Source: an uncultured Oscillibacter sp.
Lineage (GTDB): Bacteria > Bacillota > Clostridia > Oscillospirales > Oscillospiraceae
Length of the DNA stretch: 10,917 nucleotides
Direction: 5' to 3'
NCBI GenBank assembly: GCA_900551885.1
Contig: URXS01000060.1
Span: forward strand, 1-10,917
A program made the position numbers and the translations under genes. The notes below the pieces were generated by a model, which saw nothing but the letters and a program-made list of their open reading frames with translations, was not told where the DNA came from and did no database searches. Shown one piece after another: positions 1 through 6,235 of the stretch (position 1 is the first letter of the stretch; every line of letters begins with the position of its first letter).

Positions 1-115
1 CCCGCTGCACCGGCTGGAGGCCAGTCACCGCCGCGGGACAGCCTCCTGCCTCCACCCGCTGGACCAGCTCGGTCACCTGGGGCAGCGTATTGAGTTTTTC
101 CAGGAATCGATCCAT
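1..115 (-). CDS. mfd: Transcription-repair coupling factor Mfd, N-terminal fragment (runs off the left edge)
   Basis: Only the first 38 codons are visible. The peptide begins MDRFLEKLNTLPQVTELVQR and continues into a segment reading PAAVTGLQPVQR, which resembles the start of Mfd proteins, where an AVTGL-type motif opens the UvrB-like N-terminal domain. Mfd is an ATP-dependent translocase that removes RNA polymerase stalled at DNA lesions and recruits UvrA. The identification rests on this short match plus position, because mfd follows pth in many Firmicutes. A GAGGG ribosome binding site at about 120-124 lies 4 bases before the ATG. No convincing promoter was found in the 170 bases separating it from pth, so read-through from upstream is possible. 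The helicase and other domains lie outside the window. Confidence 0.8.
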   Translation of the reverse strand, partial: MDRFLEKLNTLPQVTELVQRVEAGGCPAAVTGLQPVQR

Positions 116-218
116 AACGCCCTCACTAATTGTAAAAATATGGAAGTCAATGCCGCGCAGGCCCCGCACCGACAGGCTGGGGCCGAAATCATTCTATGTG
201 GTTTTTGGGGAAAACTTG

Positions 219-261
219 CCCGGTGGCCGGACGTTTGCAGGGAGAAACCGGGTCCACCGGG
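219..261 (-). terminator. Possible hairpin terminator or attenuator between pth and mfd
   Basis: Arms CCCGGTGG (219-226) and CCACCGGG (254-261) are perfectly complementary. An inner CCGG/CCGG pair (227-230 with 248-251) extends the stem, with a 2-base bulge. Read on the minus strand the hairpin lies 24 bases after the pth stop codon and is followed by CAAGTTTTCCCC, a short interrupted T run. It could be a weak terminator that partly separates pth from mfd, or an intra-operon RNA stem. Confidence 0.35.
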
Positions 262-285
262 AAAGTGGCTTTTCTGGCCGGCGAC

Positions 286-873
286 TCAGTTGAAGTCATT
301 CATGGCCTTCTGGCAGCCGTGCTCAATGACGCATGCCGCCGCCTCGATGGCCCGCTGGAAGCTCTCCAGCAACACCTTCCGCTCGCCCTGGGAGGGCACG
401 CCGATGACCCAGTCGATCATGTCGCCGCCCTCCCCGGGGGCGCCGGTGCCGATCTTGATGCGGGGGAAGTCCTGGGTGCCCAGGTGGGCGATGATGTTTT
501 TGATGCCGTTGTGGCCGCCGGCGGAGCCGGTGGGCCGCACCCGGATCTTCCCAACCGGCAGGGATACATCGTCGTAGATCACCAGCACATGGTCGGCGGG
601 GATCTTGTAGAACTGGGCCGCTTCCCGTACCGCCTCGCCGGAGAGGTTCATATAGGTCTGGGGCTTCATGACCAGGCACCGGGCCCCGGCGAAGGCGAAG
701 ATATTATAGGCGGACTTGAATTTGACCTTGTTCAGCTTCACGCCCGCCTGCTCCGCCAGCAGGTCCACGGTCAGAAAGCCCATGTTGTGGCGGGTATTGG
801 CGTATTTCTGGCCGGGATTGCCCAGGCCCACCACCAGCCACTCCGGGCCGGCGGTTTTGCTTCCGAACAGCAG
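286..873 (-). CDS. pth: Peptidyl-tRNA hydrolase (CTG start proposed)
   Basis: Pth cleaves the ester bond of peptidyl-tRNAs released prematurely from ribosomes, recycling tRNA in the cytoplasm. With the proposed start the protein is 195 residues, normal for bacterial Pth. Visible family motifs are VGLGNPG (15-21) and TRHNMGF with catalytic His29. Also present are MNLSG (Asn76), YDDVSLP (Asp101) and GGHNG (Asn122), matching E. coli Asn10, His20, Asn68, Asp93 and Asn114. The start is the uncertain point. No ATG occurs between the in-frame stop at 880-882 and the VGLGNPG motif. CTG at 871-873 follows a GGGAAAGGGTGA ribosome binding site at a suitable distance and gives the N-terminus MLFGSKTAGPEWLVVGLGNPG. 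GTG at 832-834 would remove most of the first beta strand. It lies about 100 bases downstream of prs, probably in the same operon. Confidence 0.95.
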   Translation of the reverse strand: MLFGSKTAGPEWLVVGLGNPGQKYANTRHNMGFLTVDLLAEQAGVKLNKVKFKSAYNIFAFAGARCLVMKPQTYMNLSGEAVREAAQFYKIPADHVLVIYDDVSLPVGKIRVRPTGSAGGHNGIKNIIAHLGTQDFPRIKIGTGAPGEGGDMIDWVIGVPSQGERKVLLESFQRAIEAAACVIEHGCQKAMNDFN

Positions 874-902
874 GGGAACTCACCCTTTCCCAACGTCAGC
901 CA

Positions 903-928
903 AGGCGGGAAAGTTCCCTTCCCCGCCT
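903..928 (-). other. Stem-loop in the prs-pth spacer
   Basis: AGGCGGG (903-909) and CCCGCCT (922-928) form a perfect 7-bp stem with a 12-base loop, upstream of the pth ribosome binding site on the minus strand. No T run follows it in that direction, so it is not an intrinsic terminator. It may stabilise or process the polycistronic mRNA; its function is unknown. Confidence 0.3.
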
Positions 929-974
929 GGCACGTGTATGATTTTTTCAGCAGAAAGAGGACGCGAAGGAGGAC

Positions 975-1934
975 TCAGCGGAACAGCTTGGAAATGGAGA
1001 CCTCCTGATAGATGCGCTCAATGGCCTCAGCAAACATGGGGGCCACGGACAGGTACTTGATCTTGGGGCACTTGGCCGGATCCACCGCCGGAATGGTGTC
1101 CAGCAGGGCCAGCTCCTTGATGACGCTGTTGTTGATGCGGTCGATGGCCGGGCCGGAGAGGACGCCGTGGGAGGCGCAGGCGTGGACGCTGTTGGCGCCG
1201 CCCACCTCGATCAGGGCCTGGGCGGCATTGCACAGAGACCCGCCGGTGTCCACCATGTCGTCAAAGAGGATGCAGTCCTTGCCCCGGACGTCTCCGATGA
1301 CGTTCATGACCTCGCAGCTATTGGCCTTCTGACGGCGCTTATCCACGATGGCCAGGTTCATGTGCAGCTTCTGGGCGAAGGCACGGGCACGGGCCACAGA
1401 GCCCACGTCAGGAGAGACCACCATCATGTTCTCGCAGTCGGCGCCGAACTTCTTGGCATAGTAATCCACGAAAATGGGGTTGCCGGCCAGATTATCCACA
1501 GGGATGTCAAAGAAGCCCTGGATCTGAGCGGCATGCAGGTCCATGGTCAGCACCCGGTCGGCACCGGCGGCGGTGATCATGTTGGCCACCAGCTTGGCGG
1601 TAATGGGGTCACGGGCCTTGGCCTTGCGGTCCTGACGGGCGTAGCCGAAATAGGGGATCACCGCGGTGATGCGGCCGGCGGAGGCGCGCTTGAGCGCGTC
1701 GACCATGATGAGCAGCTCCATCAGGTTGTTGTTGACCGGGCCGCAGGTGGACTGGACAACGAACACGTCACTGCCCCGGACGGTCTCATACAGGGAGACA
1801 AAGACCTCCCCGTCGGAGAAGGTCCCAACCTCGGACTCGCCCAGTTTGGTACCCATCAGCTTGCAGATATCATCCGCCAGCTTGGGATTCGCGTTGCCGG
1901 TGAAAACTTTGACATCCTTGCCGTGAGAAATCAT
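975..1934 (-). CDS. prs: Ribose-phosphate pyrophosphokinase (PRPP synthetase)
   Basis: This enzyme transfers pyrophosphate from ATP to ribose 5-phosphate, making PRPP for purine, pyrimidine, NAD, histidine and tryptophan synthesis. The 319-residue length is typical of class I enzymes. Motifs seen are FSDGE (39-43), ARQDRKAKARDPITAK (99-114) and the PRPP synthetase signature DLHAAQIQGFFDIPVD (132-147). The flexible catalytic loop has KRR (199-201), and the ribose-5-phosphate binding loop reads DDMVDTGGS (225-233). An AAGAAGG ribosome binding site lies about 9 bases before the ATG. It follows glmU after 67 bases, as in Bacillus, where UDP-GlcNAc and PRPP synthesis genes are also adjacent. No key residue appears missing. 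Confidence 0.98.
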   Translation of the reverse strand: MISHGKDVKVFTGNANPKLADDICKLMGTKLGESEVGTFSDGEVFVSLYETVRGSDVFVVQSTCGPVNNNLMELLIMVDALKRASAGRITAVIPYFGYARQDRKAKARDPITAKLVANMITAAGADRVLTMDLHAAQIQGFFDIPVDNLAGNPIFVDYYAKKFGADCENMMVVSPDVGSVARARAFAQKLHMNLAIVDKRRQKANSCEVMNVIGDVRGKDCILFDDMVDTGGSLCNAAQALIEVGGANSVHACASHGVLSGPAIDRINNSVIKELALLDTIPAVDPAKCPKIKYLSVAPMFAEAIERIYQEVSISKLFR

Positions 1935-2001
1935 TTTCCAACGCCTTCTTTCTGTTATCTTTTCATTTAATTATTGTTTGATGTGTGAAAAAGCGGGGGG
2001 A

Positions 2002-3123
2002 TTATTTCCCGTGGAGCTGCCGGTACCGGCGGGCCCAGCCCTCCTTGTTTTCCTGTCTGGCCCGGCCCACGGCCAGGGCATCCGCCGGGACGTCCTTGGT
2101 AATGGTGGTACCCGCCGCGATATAGGACCCCTCGCCCACGGTCACCGGTGCCACCAGGTTGGTGTTGCAGCCGATGAAGGCATTGTCGCCGATGATGCAG
2201 CGGTGTTTTTCAAAGCCGTCGTAATTGGTGGTGATGGTGCCGCAGCCAAAGTTGACACCACTGCCCACGTCGGCGTCGCCCACGTAAGTCAGATGGCTCA
2301 TCTTGGTGCCCGCGCCCAGATGGCAGTTCTTCAACTGGACGAAGGCGCCCACATGGCACTTGGGTCCCACATCACAGCCTGGACGCACGTGGGCGTAGGG
2401 TCCCACGTCGCATCCGTCGCCCAGGGTACTGCCGGTGACTTGGGAGGCGTTGATGACCACGCCGTCACCGACCCGGCAGCCGTCCACCAGAGCCTGGGGG
2501 CCGATCTCACAGTGGCAGCCGATGGTGGTCTCGCCCCGCAGAATGGTGCCGGGCAGCAAAAGAGTCCCCCGGCCCACCTGAACCCGGGGATCGATATAGA
2601 CGGCGGCGGGATCCAGCACCCGGACGCCGTTTTGAATGTGGCGGCGGACGATCCGATCCCGGAACAGGGGCTCCAGCTCGGAGATGGTCTCCAGCCCGAA
2701 CACCGGCAGCCATCCGTCCAGCAGGCGGGCACCGGGAATGGCGTTGGTCATTTTTTCCCGCCACACCTCCACCAGTTCATGACCGGGGGCGGCATAGGCG
2801 AAACCGGGACCGGCTTCGGCCGCGGGTAAGGCCGCCCGGACGAAGACCGCCGTTTCCTCCTCCGTGTCCAAAAAGTCCAGCAGCTCCCGCTGCTGCTCTG
2901 ACACGATGACCTGGGTGCTTTCCGGCAGGCAGGCGCGGGCTTCCTCGGCGAAGCGGGGTCCGCAAACGACAAAAAACCGCTGCACGCCATCGGCCAGCAA
3001 CTTCTCACTCATCCATCTGAGGATCGGGCAAAACAGAACGGCTTCCAGCATCAGCGGTTTGGAGTGCGCCGGGACGGAGGCATCCTCCTCCAAAAAGAAC
3101 ACGGCGCGCTGCGGATGATCCAT
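2002..3123 (-). CDS. glmU: GlmU-like protein: intact glucosamine-1-phosphate acetyltransferase domain, degenerate uridyltransferase domain
   Basis: The C-terminal part (about 170-373) is a left-handed beta-helix acetyltransferase made of hexapeptide repeats. It keeps the residues equivalent to E. coli GlmU Arg333, Lys351, His363, Tyr366, Asn377, Tyr387 and Lys392 at Arg247, Lys265, His277, Tyr280, Asn291, Tyr301 and Lys306, with identical spacing. The linker helix before it (about 150-168, FRDRIVRRHIQNGV) also matches GlmU. The N-terminal part is only about 140 residues instead of about 230 and lacks the LAAGxGTRM nucleotide-binding loop; the equivalent place reads FFLEEDASVPAH. The QxEQLGT and GD motifs are also not recognisable. 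Acetyl-CoA-dependent acetylation of glucosamine 1-phosphate is therefore expected, but UTP-dependent uridylylation is doubtful. The total is 373 residues against about 456 in the family. ATG at 3123 is chosen because AAGGAGG lies 9 bases upstream; the in-frame extension upstream is AT-rich and unlike GlmU. It is the first gene of the glmU-prs-pth unit. Confidence 0.9.
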   Translation of the reverse strand: MDHPQRAVFFLEEDASVPAHSKPLMLEAVLFCPILRWMSEKLLADGVQRFFVVCGPRFAEEARACLPESTQVIVSEQQRELLDFLDTEEETAVFVRAALPAAEAGPGFAYAAPGHELVEVWREKMTNAIPGARLLDGWLPVFGLETISELEPLFRDRIVRRHIQNGVRVLDPAAVYIDPRVQVGRGTLLLPGTILRGETTIGCHCEIGPQALVDGCRVGDGVVINASQVTGSTLGDGCDVGPYAHVRPGCDVGPKCHVGAFVQLKNCHLGAGTKMSHLTYVGDADVGSGVNFGCGTITTNYDGFEKHRCIIGDNAFIGCNTNLVAPVTVGEGSYIAAGTTITKDVPADALAVGRARQENKEGWARRYRQLHGK

Positions 3124-3132
3124 GGGTGCTTT

Positions 3133-3139
3133 CCTCCTT
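3133..3139 (-). promoter_or_regulatory. Ribosome binding site that fixes the glmU start
   Basis: On the minus strand AAGGAGG lies 9 bases before the ATG at 3123. It is a near-perfect Shine-Dalgarno sequence. It supports the 373-residue protein over a longer reading frame that continues upstream to about 3390. Confidence 0.85.
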
Positions 3140-3156
3140 AAACGATTCGTAAGTTT

Positions 3157-3165
3157 ATTATAACA
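3157..3165 (-). promoter_or_regulatory. Extended -10 promoter for the glmU operon
   Basis: The minus strand reads TGTTATAAT, a perfect TATAAT with the TGn extension. No good -35 hexamer lies 17 bases upstream, as is usual for extended -10 promoters. Transcription would start near 3150, giving a leader of under 30 bases before glmU that includes its ribosome binding site. Confidence 0.7.
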
Positions 3166-3372
3166 AAGTTCTTCGGAAAATCTAGGGGGTGAACAGAAAT
3201 TGTTGTGAAAATTTCCCCGAAAACGTTCCCTGTTTTCCGGCTTCTTTTGTGGTAGACGGCAGATTTCCTTGTGGCACGTGTAAAATTTTCTGGATTTTTC
3301 GGCAATTTGCAAAAATTCCCCATGGATTGTCGTAATTTTTTCTGAAAATACGAATTTTTTCACACAATATAG

Positions 3373-3401
3373 TTGAATTTGCCAAGGCAAAGGATTACAA
3401 T
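3373..3401 (+). promoter_or_regulatory. SigmaA-type promoter for trmL-pgk with a palindrome in the spacer
   Basis: TTGAAT (3373-3378) and TACAAT (3396-3401) are separated by exactly 17 bases, a good housekeeping promoter. The spacer holds the inverted repeat TTTGCC-AA-GGCAAA (3378-3391), placed where a repressor could block RNA polymerase. Transcription would start near 3408, about 30 bases before trmL. Confidence 0.75.
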
Positions 3402-3437
3402 ATTCACTGTTCGTATGAAAAGGGGGTCTTGCGGTCC

Positions 3438-3947
3438 ATGCTAAATATCGTACTGGTGGAGCCGGAGATTCCCCAGAATTGCGGCAACATTGCCCGTACC
3501 TGCGCTGCCACCGGCAGCCGCCTCCATCTGGTCCGGCCCCTGGGGTTTGACATCTCGGACAAAGCCGTGAAGCGGGCTGGCCTGGACTACTGGCATCTGG
3601 TGGAAGTGACGGCCTATGATGGGCTGGAGGACCTGTTCGCCCGGCACCCGGAGGCGGCGGAGGACCTGTGGCTCACCACCACAAAGGCGCCCCGGTCCTA
3701 TCAGGAGGCCGTCTTCACCCCCGATAGCTGGATCTTTTTCGGCAAGGAGACGGCGGGACTGCCCCTGGCGTTTCGGGAGCGGTTTCGGGACCGGTGTGTC
3801 CGGCTTCCCATGGTATCCCAGGCCAGGAGCCTGAATCTCAGCAACACCGTGGCGGTATGTGTCTACGAGGCCCTGCGGCAAAACGGGTTTCCCGGCCTGC
3901 AGGGTACTGGAGAGATGGCATCGTCCGGCACCTCTGAATGCAATTGA
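3438..3947 (+). CDS. trmL: tRNA (cytidine/uridine-34 2'-O)-methyltransferase, SPOUT family
   Basis: TrmL (also called CspR or YibK) uses S-adenosylmethionine to 2'-O-methylate the wobble nucleotide of certain leucine tRNAs. Family motifs are EPEIPQNCGNIARTC (8-22), FGKETAGLP (101-109) and PMVSQARSLNLSNTVAV (124-140). The last two form the trefoil knot that binds the cofactor. The protein is 169 residues, slightly longer than the usual 155-160, with a poorly conserved Gly/Ser-rich tail from about 152. ATG at 3438 is preferred over the in-frame TTG at 3429. The ribosome binding site AAAAGGGGG (about 3418-3426) would sit too close to the TTG, and MLNIVLVEPEIPQN is the expected N-terminus. It lies 40 bases upstream of pgk without an intervening terminator, so the two are probably cotranscribed. 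Confidence 0.96.
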   Translation: MLNIVLVEPEIPQNCGNIARTCAATGSRLHLVRPLGFDISDKAVKRAGLDYWHLVEVTAYDGLEDLFARHPEAAEDLWLTTTKAPRSYQEAVFTPDSWIFFGKETAGLPLAFRERFRDRCVRLPMVSQARSLNLSNTVAVCVYEALRQNGFPGLQGTGEMASSGTSECN

Positions 3948-3987
3948 TGATTGAGGAAAGAAAACTGATAAAACGGAGGAATTCCCA

Positions 3988-5184
3988 ATGAATTATGAAA
4001 AGAAGACCGTCCGGGACGTGGACGTGGCCGGCAAGAAGGTTCTGCTGCGCTGCGATTTCAACGTGCCCCTGGCTAAAGACGGCAGCGGCGTCATCACCGA
4101 CGACAAGCGCATCCGGGCCGCCCTGCCCACCATCCAGTATCTTCTGGACCAGAACGCTGCCGTCATCGCCTGCTCCCATCTGGGCAAGCCTAAGAACGGC
4201 CCGGACCCGGCCCTGAGCCTCAAGCCCGTGGCCAAGCGCCTGAGCGAGCTGCTGGGCAAGCCCGTCATCATGGCGGAGGATGTGGTGGGCCCCGACGCCC
4301 GGGCCAAGGCCGCCGCCCTGAAGCCCGGCGAGATCATGCTGCTGGAGAACACCCGCTTTGAAAAGGGCGAGACCAAGAACGACCCTGCTCTGGCCAAGGC
4401 CCTGGCGGATATGGCGGACCTGTATGTGTCTGACGCCTTCGGCGCCGTCCACCGGGCCCACGCCTCCACCGCCGGCGTGGCGGACTATCTGCCTGCCGTG
4501 TCCGGCTTTCTGATCCAGAAGGAGCTGGAGATCATCGGCGGCGCCCTGGCCAACCCCAAGCGGCCCCTGGTGGCCATTCTGGGCGGCAGCAAGGTCTCCA
4601 GCAAGATCGGTGTCATCAACAACCTGCTGGAGATCGCCGACACCATCATCATCGGCGGCGGCATGGCCTACACGTTCTCCGCCGCCCAGGGCGGCAAGGT
4701 GGGCGACAGCCTGCTGGAGGCCGACTGGGAGGGATACGCCAACGAAATGGTGGAAAAGGCGGCTGCCAAGGGCGTGAAGCTGTTGCTGCCGGTGGACACG
4801 GTCTGCGCCGACGCCTTCGCCCCTGACGCCAAGAGCCAGGTGGTCAAGGCCGGGGAAATCCCCGATGGCTGGCAGGGCCTGGACATCGGCCCCGAGACCG
4901 TGAAGCTGTACTGTGACGCCGTGGCCGACGCCGGCACCGTGATCTGGAACGGCCCCATGGGCGTGTTCGAGTTCCCCGCCTTTGCCAAGGGTACTGAGGC
5001 CGTGGCTGAGGCCCTCAGCAAGACCAACGCCATCACCATCATCGGCGGCGGCGACAGCGCCGCGGCTGTGCAGCAGTTGGGCTATGCCGACAAGATGACC
5101 CATATCTCCACCGGCGGCGGTGCCTCCCTGGAGTTTATGGAGGGCAAGGAGCTGCCCGGCGTGGCGTGCCTGCTGGACAAGTAA
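3988..5184 (+). CDS. pgk: Phosphoglycerate kinase
   Basis: This cytoplasmic glycolytic enzyme transfers the acyl phosphate of 1,3-bisphosphoglycerate to ADP, making ATP and 3-phosphoglycerate. The 398-residue length is standard. Motifs in order are RCDFNVPL (21-28), SHLGKP (63-68), ENTRF (120-124), SDAFGAVHRAHAS (148-160) and LGGSKVSSKI (198-207) with nucleotide-contact lysines. Then follow NGPMGVFE (321-328), GGGDS (353-357) and STGGGASLEFMEGKELPG (374-391). A GGAGGA ribosome binding site (3975-3980) lies 7 bases before the ATG. Codons strongly favour C-ending forms (GGC, GCC, ATC), as expected for a highly expressed gene. gap, its frequent upstream partner, is not in the window; trmL occupies that place. 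All key residues are present. Confidence 0.99.
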   Translation: MNYEKKTVRDVDVAGKKVLLRCDFNVPLAKDGSGVITDDKRIRAALPTIQYLLDQNAAVIACSHLGKPKNGPDPALSLKPVAKRLSELLGKPVIMAEDVVGPDARAKAAALKPGEIMLLENTRFEKGETKNDPALAKALADMADLYVSDAFGAVHRAHASTAGVADYLPAVSGFLIQKELEIIGGALANPKRPLVAILGGSKVSSKIGVINNLLEIADTIIIGGGMAYTFSAAQGGKVGDSLLEADWEGYANEMVEKAAAKGVKLLLPVDTVCADAFAPDAKSQVVKAGEIPDGWQGLDIGPETVKLYCDAVADAGTVIWNGPMGVFEFPAFAKGTEAVAEALSKTNAITIIGGGDSAAAVQQLGYADKMTHISTGGGASLEFMEGKELPGVACLLDK

Positions 5185-5194
5185 AATCTCCGTA

Positions 5195-5219
5195 CCGGGC
5201 AGCGTCCGGGCCTGTTTTT
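5195..5219 (+). terminator. Probable weak intrinsic terminator after pgk
   Basis: CCGGGC (5195-5200) can pair with GTCCGG (5204-5209) using one G-U pair, forming a 6-bp stem with a 3-base loop. A five-T run follows at 5215-5219. It lies 10 bases after the pgk stop. A separate promoter for tpiA just downstream fits termination here, but the stem is short and read-through is likely. Confidence 0.45.
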
Positions 5220-5268
5220 CCCACTTGTCTGTTTTCTTCCGGGAATCTTTCCGGAATCAGCGTTTTGC

Positions 5269-5297
5269 TTGACAAGCAGGGAGAAATCTTGTATAAA
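5269..5297 (+). promoter_or_regulatory. Near-consensus SigmaA promoter for tpiA-gpmI
   Basis: A perfect -35 TTGACA (5269-5274) and a -10 TATAAA (5292-5297) are separated by 17 bases. This is the best housekeeping promoter in the window. The start of transcription would be near 5304, giving a leader of about 100 bases before tpiA. It shows that tpiA and gpmI can be expressed independently of pgk. Confidence 0.85.
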
Positions 5298-5326
5298 AGA
5301 GTGGCTTTCCCAGAAAAAGACGCCTG

Positions 5327-5359
5327 CGGAGCGGCGATGTACCGCCGCTCCGGGGCGGT
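5327..5359 (+). promoter_or_regulatory. Structured 5' leader of tpiA with two overlapping hairpins
   Basis: CGGAGCGGCG (5327-5336) and CGCCGCTCCG (5343-5352) form a perfect 10-bp stem with a 6-base loop. An alternative stem pairs ACCGCC (5341-5346) with GGCGGT (5354-5359) and uses bases from the loop and 3' arm of the first, so only one can form at a time. Neither is followed by a T run or covers the ribosome binding site near 5386-5393. A 5' mRNA stabiliser is the simplest explanation, and a conformational switch is possible. Confidence 0.5.
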
Positions 5360-5403
5360 CCGTGATAGAAGAGCAAACATATGATAAAGGAGACGAGAAA
5401 ACT

Positions 5404-6177
5404 ATGAATCGCAGATACCGTAAGACCGTCATCGCCGGAAACTGGAAGATGAACATGACCGCCACCGAGACCAAGAAGTTCGCCGAGGATATGAAGAAGA
5501 TCATGCCCCGGGCCAAGTGGTGCGAGACATTGATTTGCGTTCCCGCCTGCAACATCCAGACCGCTGTCAAGGCCTTCAAGGACCTGCGGATTTCCGTGGG
5601 TGCCGAGAATGTCTACTTTGAGGAGAAGGGCGCCTATACCGGCGAGGTTTCCGCCGATATGCTGAAGGACCTGGGCGTCAAGTACGTCATCGTGGGCCAC
5701 AGCGAGCGGCGGCAGTATTTCTGCGAGACCGATACCACCGTCAACAAGAAAGTCCACGCCGTGCTGAACGCCGGTATGAATCCCATCATCTGCGTGGGCG
5801 AGAGCCTGGAGCAGCGGGAGACCGGCATCACCAACGAGTGGATCGCCCTGCAGGTGAAGAGCGCCCTGTACGGTGTGTCCGCCGACAAGCTGCGCCGCTG
5901 CATCATCGCCTATGAGCCCATCTGGGCCATCGGCACTGGCAAGACCGCCACCTCCGAGCAGGCCGGCGAGGTCTGCGGCAACATCCGCGCCACCATCCGT
6001 GCTCTGTATGGCGCCCGGGTGGCCCGCTCCATTACCATCCAGTACGGCGGCTCCATGAATCCCAAGAACGCTGCGGAGTTGCTGGCTCAGCCGGACATCG
6101 ACGGCGGCCTGATCGGTGGCGCCTCCCTGAAGCCCGAGCAGTTCGTGGAGATCATCAACGCCGCCAATCAGGACTGA
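5404..6177 (+). CDS. tpiA: Triosephosphate isomerase
   Basis: This TIM-barrel enzyme interconverts dihydroxyacetone phosphate and glyceraldehyde 3-phosphate in glycolysis and gluconeogenesis. The protein has 257 residues, normal for bacteria. Catalytic residues are all visible: Asn13 and Lys15 in AGNWKMN, His99 in VGHSERR, and Glu171 in AYEPIWAIGTGKTA. The last of these also contains the mobile lid loop. Phosphate-binding YGGS (214-217) and GGASL (238-242) follow. ATG at 5404 is supported by AAAGGAGA (5386-5393), 10 bases upstream, and by the expected N-terminus. The reading frame stays open further upstream, but that stretch overlaps the promoter and leader hairpin and is unlike TIM. gpmI follows after 58 bases in the same transcription unit. 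Confidence 0.99.
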   Translation: MNRRYRKTVIAGNWKMNMTATETKKFAEDMKKIMPRAKWCETLICVPACNIQTAVKAFKDLRISVGAENVYFEEKGAYTGEVSADMLKDLGVKYVIVGHSERRQYFCETDTTVNKKVHAVLNAGMNPIICVGESLEQRETGITNEWIALQVKSALYGVSADKLRRCIIAYEPIWAIGTGKTATSEQAGEVCGNIRATIRALYGARVARSITIQYGGSMNPKNAAELLAQPDIDGGLIGGASLKPEQFVEIINAANQD

Positions 6178-6188
6178 CTGTGGCGGAA

Positions 6189-6204
6189 CCCGCCTGACGG
6201 CGGG
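6189..6204 (+). other. Short intercistronic hairpin between tpiA and gpmI
   Basis: CCCGCC (6189-6194) and GGCGGG (6199-6204) form a 6-bp stem with a 4-base loop, 11 bases after the tpiA stop. There is no T run, so transcription should continue into gpmI. It may protect the upstream message from 3' exonucleases or adjust the tpiA to gpmI ratio. Confidence 0.4.
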
Positions 6205-6235
6205 GGTCTGAACATGTGACCGAATCGAGGTTTCT

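Larger units (their letters stand above)
3124..3437. other. AT-rich divergent intergenic region between glmU and trmL
   Basis: These 314 bases are much richer in A and T than the flanking genes and carry divergent promoters, the glmU one near 3160 and the trmL one near 3373-3401. In-frame extensions of glmU through this stretch give a peptide unlike any GlmU, so I see no gene here. Two sites resemble the CodY operator consensus AATTTTCWGAAAATT with three mismatches each (3284-3298 and 3336-3350). They may be chance, because the region is full of A and T runs. Confidence 0.7.

Noticed and set aside
129..150. TTGACT and TACAAT upstream of mfd on the minus strand
   Set aside because: The hexamers are only 10 bases apart, too close to act together as a SigA promoter, and neither has a partner at 16-18 bases.
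196..1008. Plus-strand open frame of 270 codons over pth
   Set aside because: It is antisense to a clear Pth with all catalytic residues, and it has no recognisable motif of its own.
3362..3377. NrdR-like box (ACACAATATA) upstream of trmL
   Set aside because: Only the left half fits the palindromic NrdR consensus, there is no second box at the usual spacing, and the downstream genes are not ribonucleotide reductases.
3124..3390. In-frame upstream extension of glmU adding about 89 residues
   Set aside because: The added peptide is Lys/Phe-rich and unlike GlmU, it covers the TGTTATAAT promoter, and a near-perfect ribosome binding site sits before the ATG at 3123. It also does not supply the missing LAAGxGTRM motif.
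5269..5403. In-frame upstream extension of tpiA
   Set aside because: It overlaps the TTGACA/TATAAA promoter and the leader hairpin, the peptide has no TIM similarity, and the ATG at 5404 has a suitable ribosome binding site.
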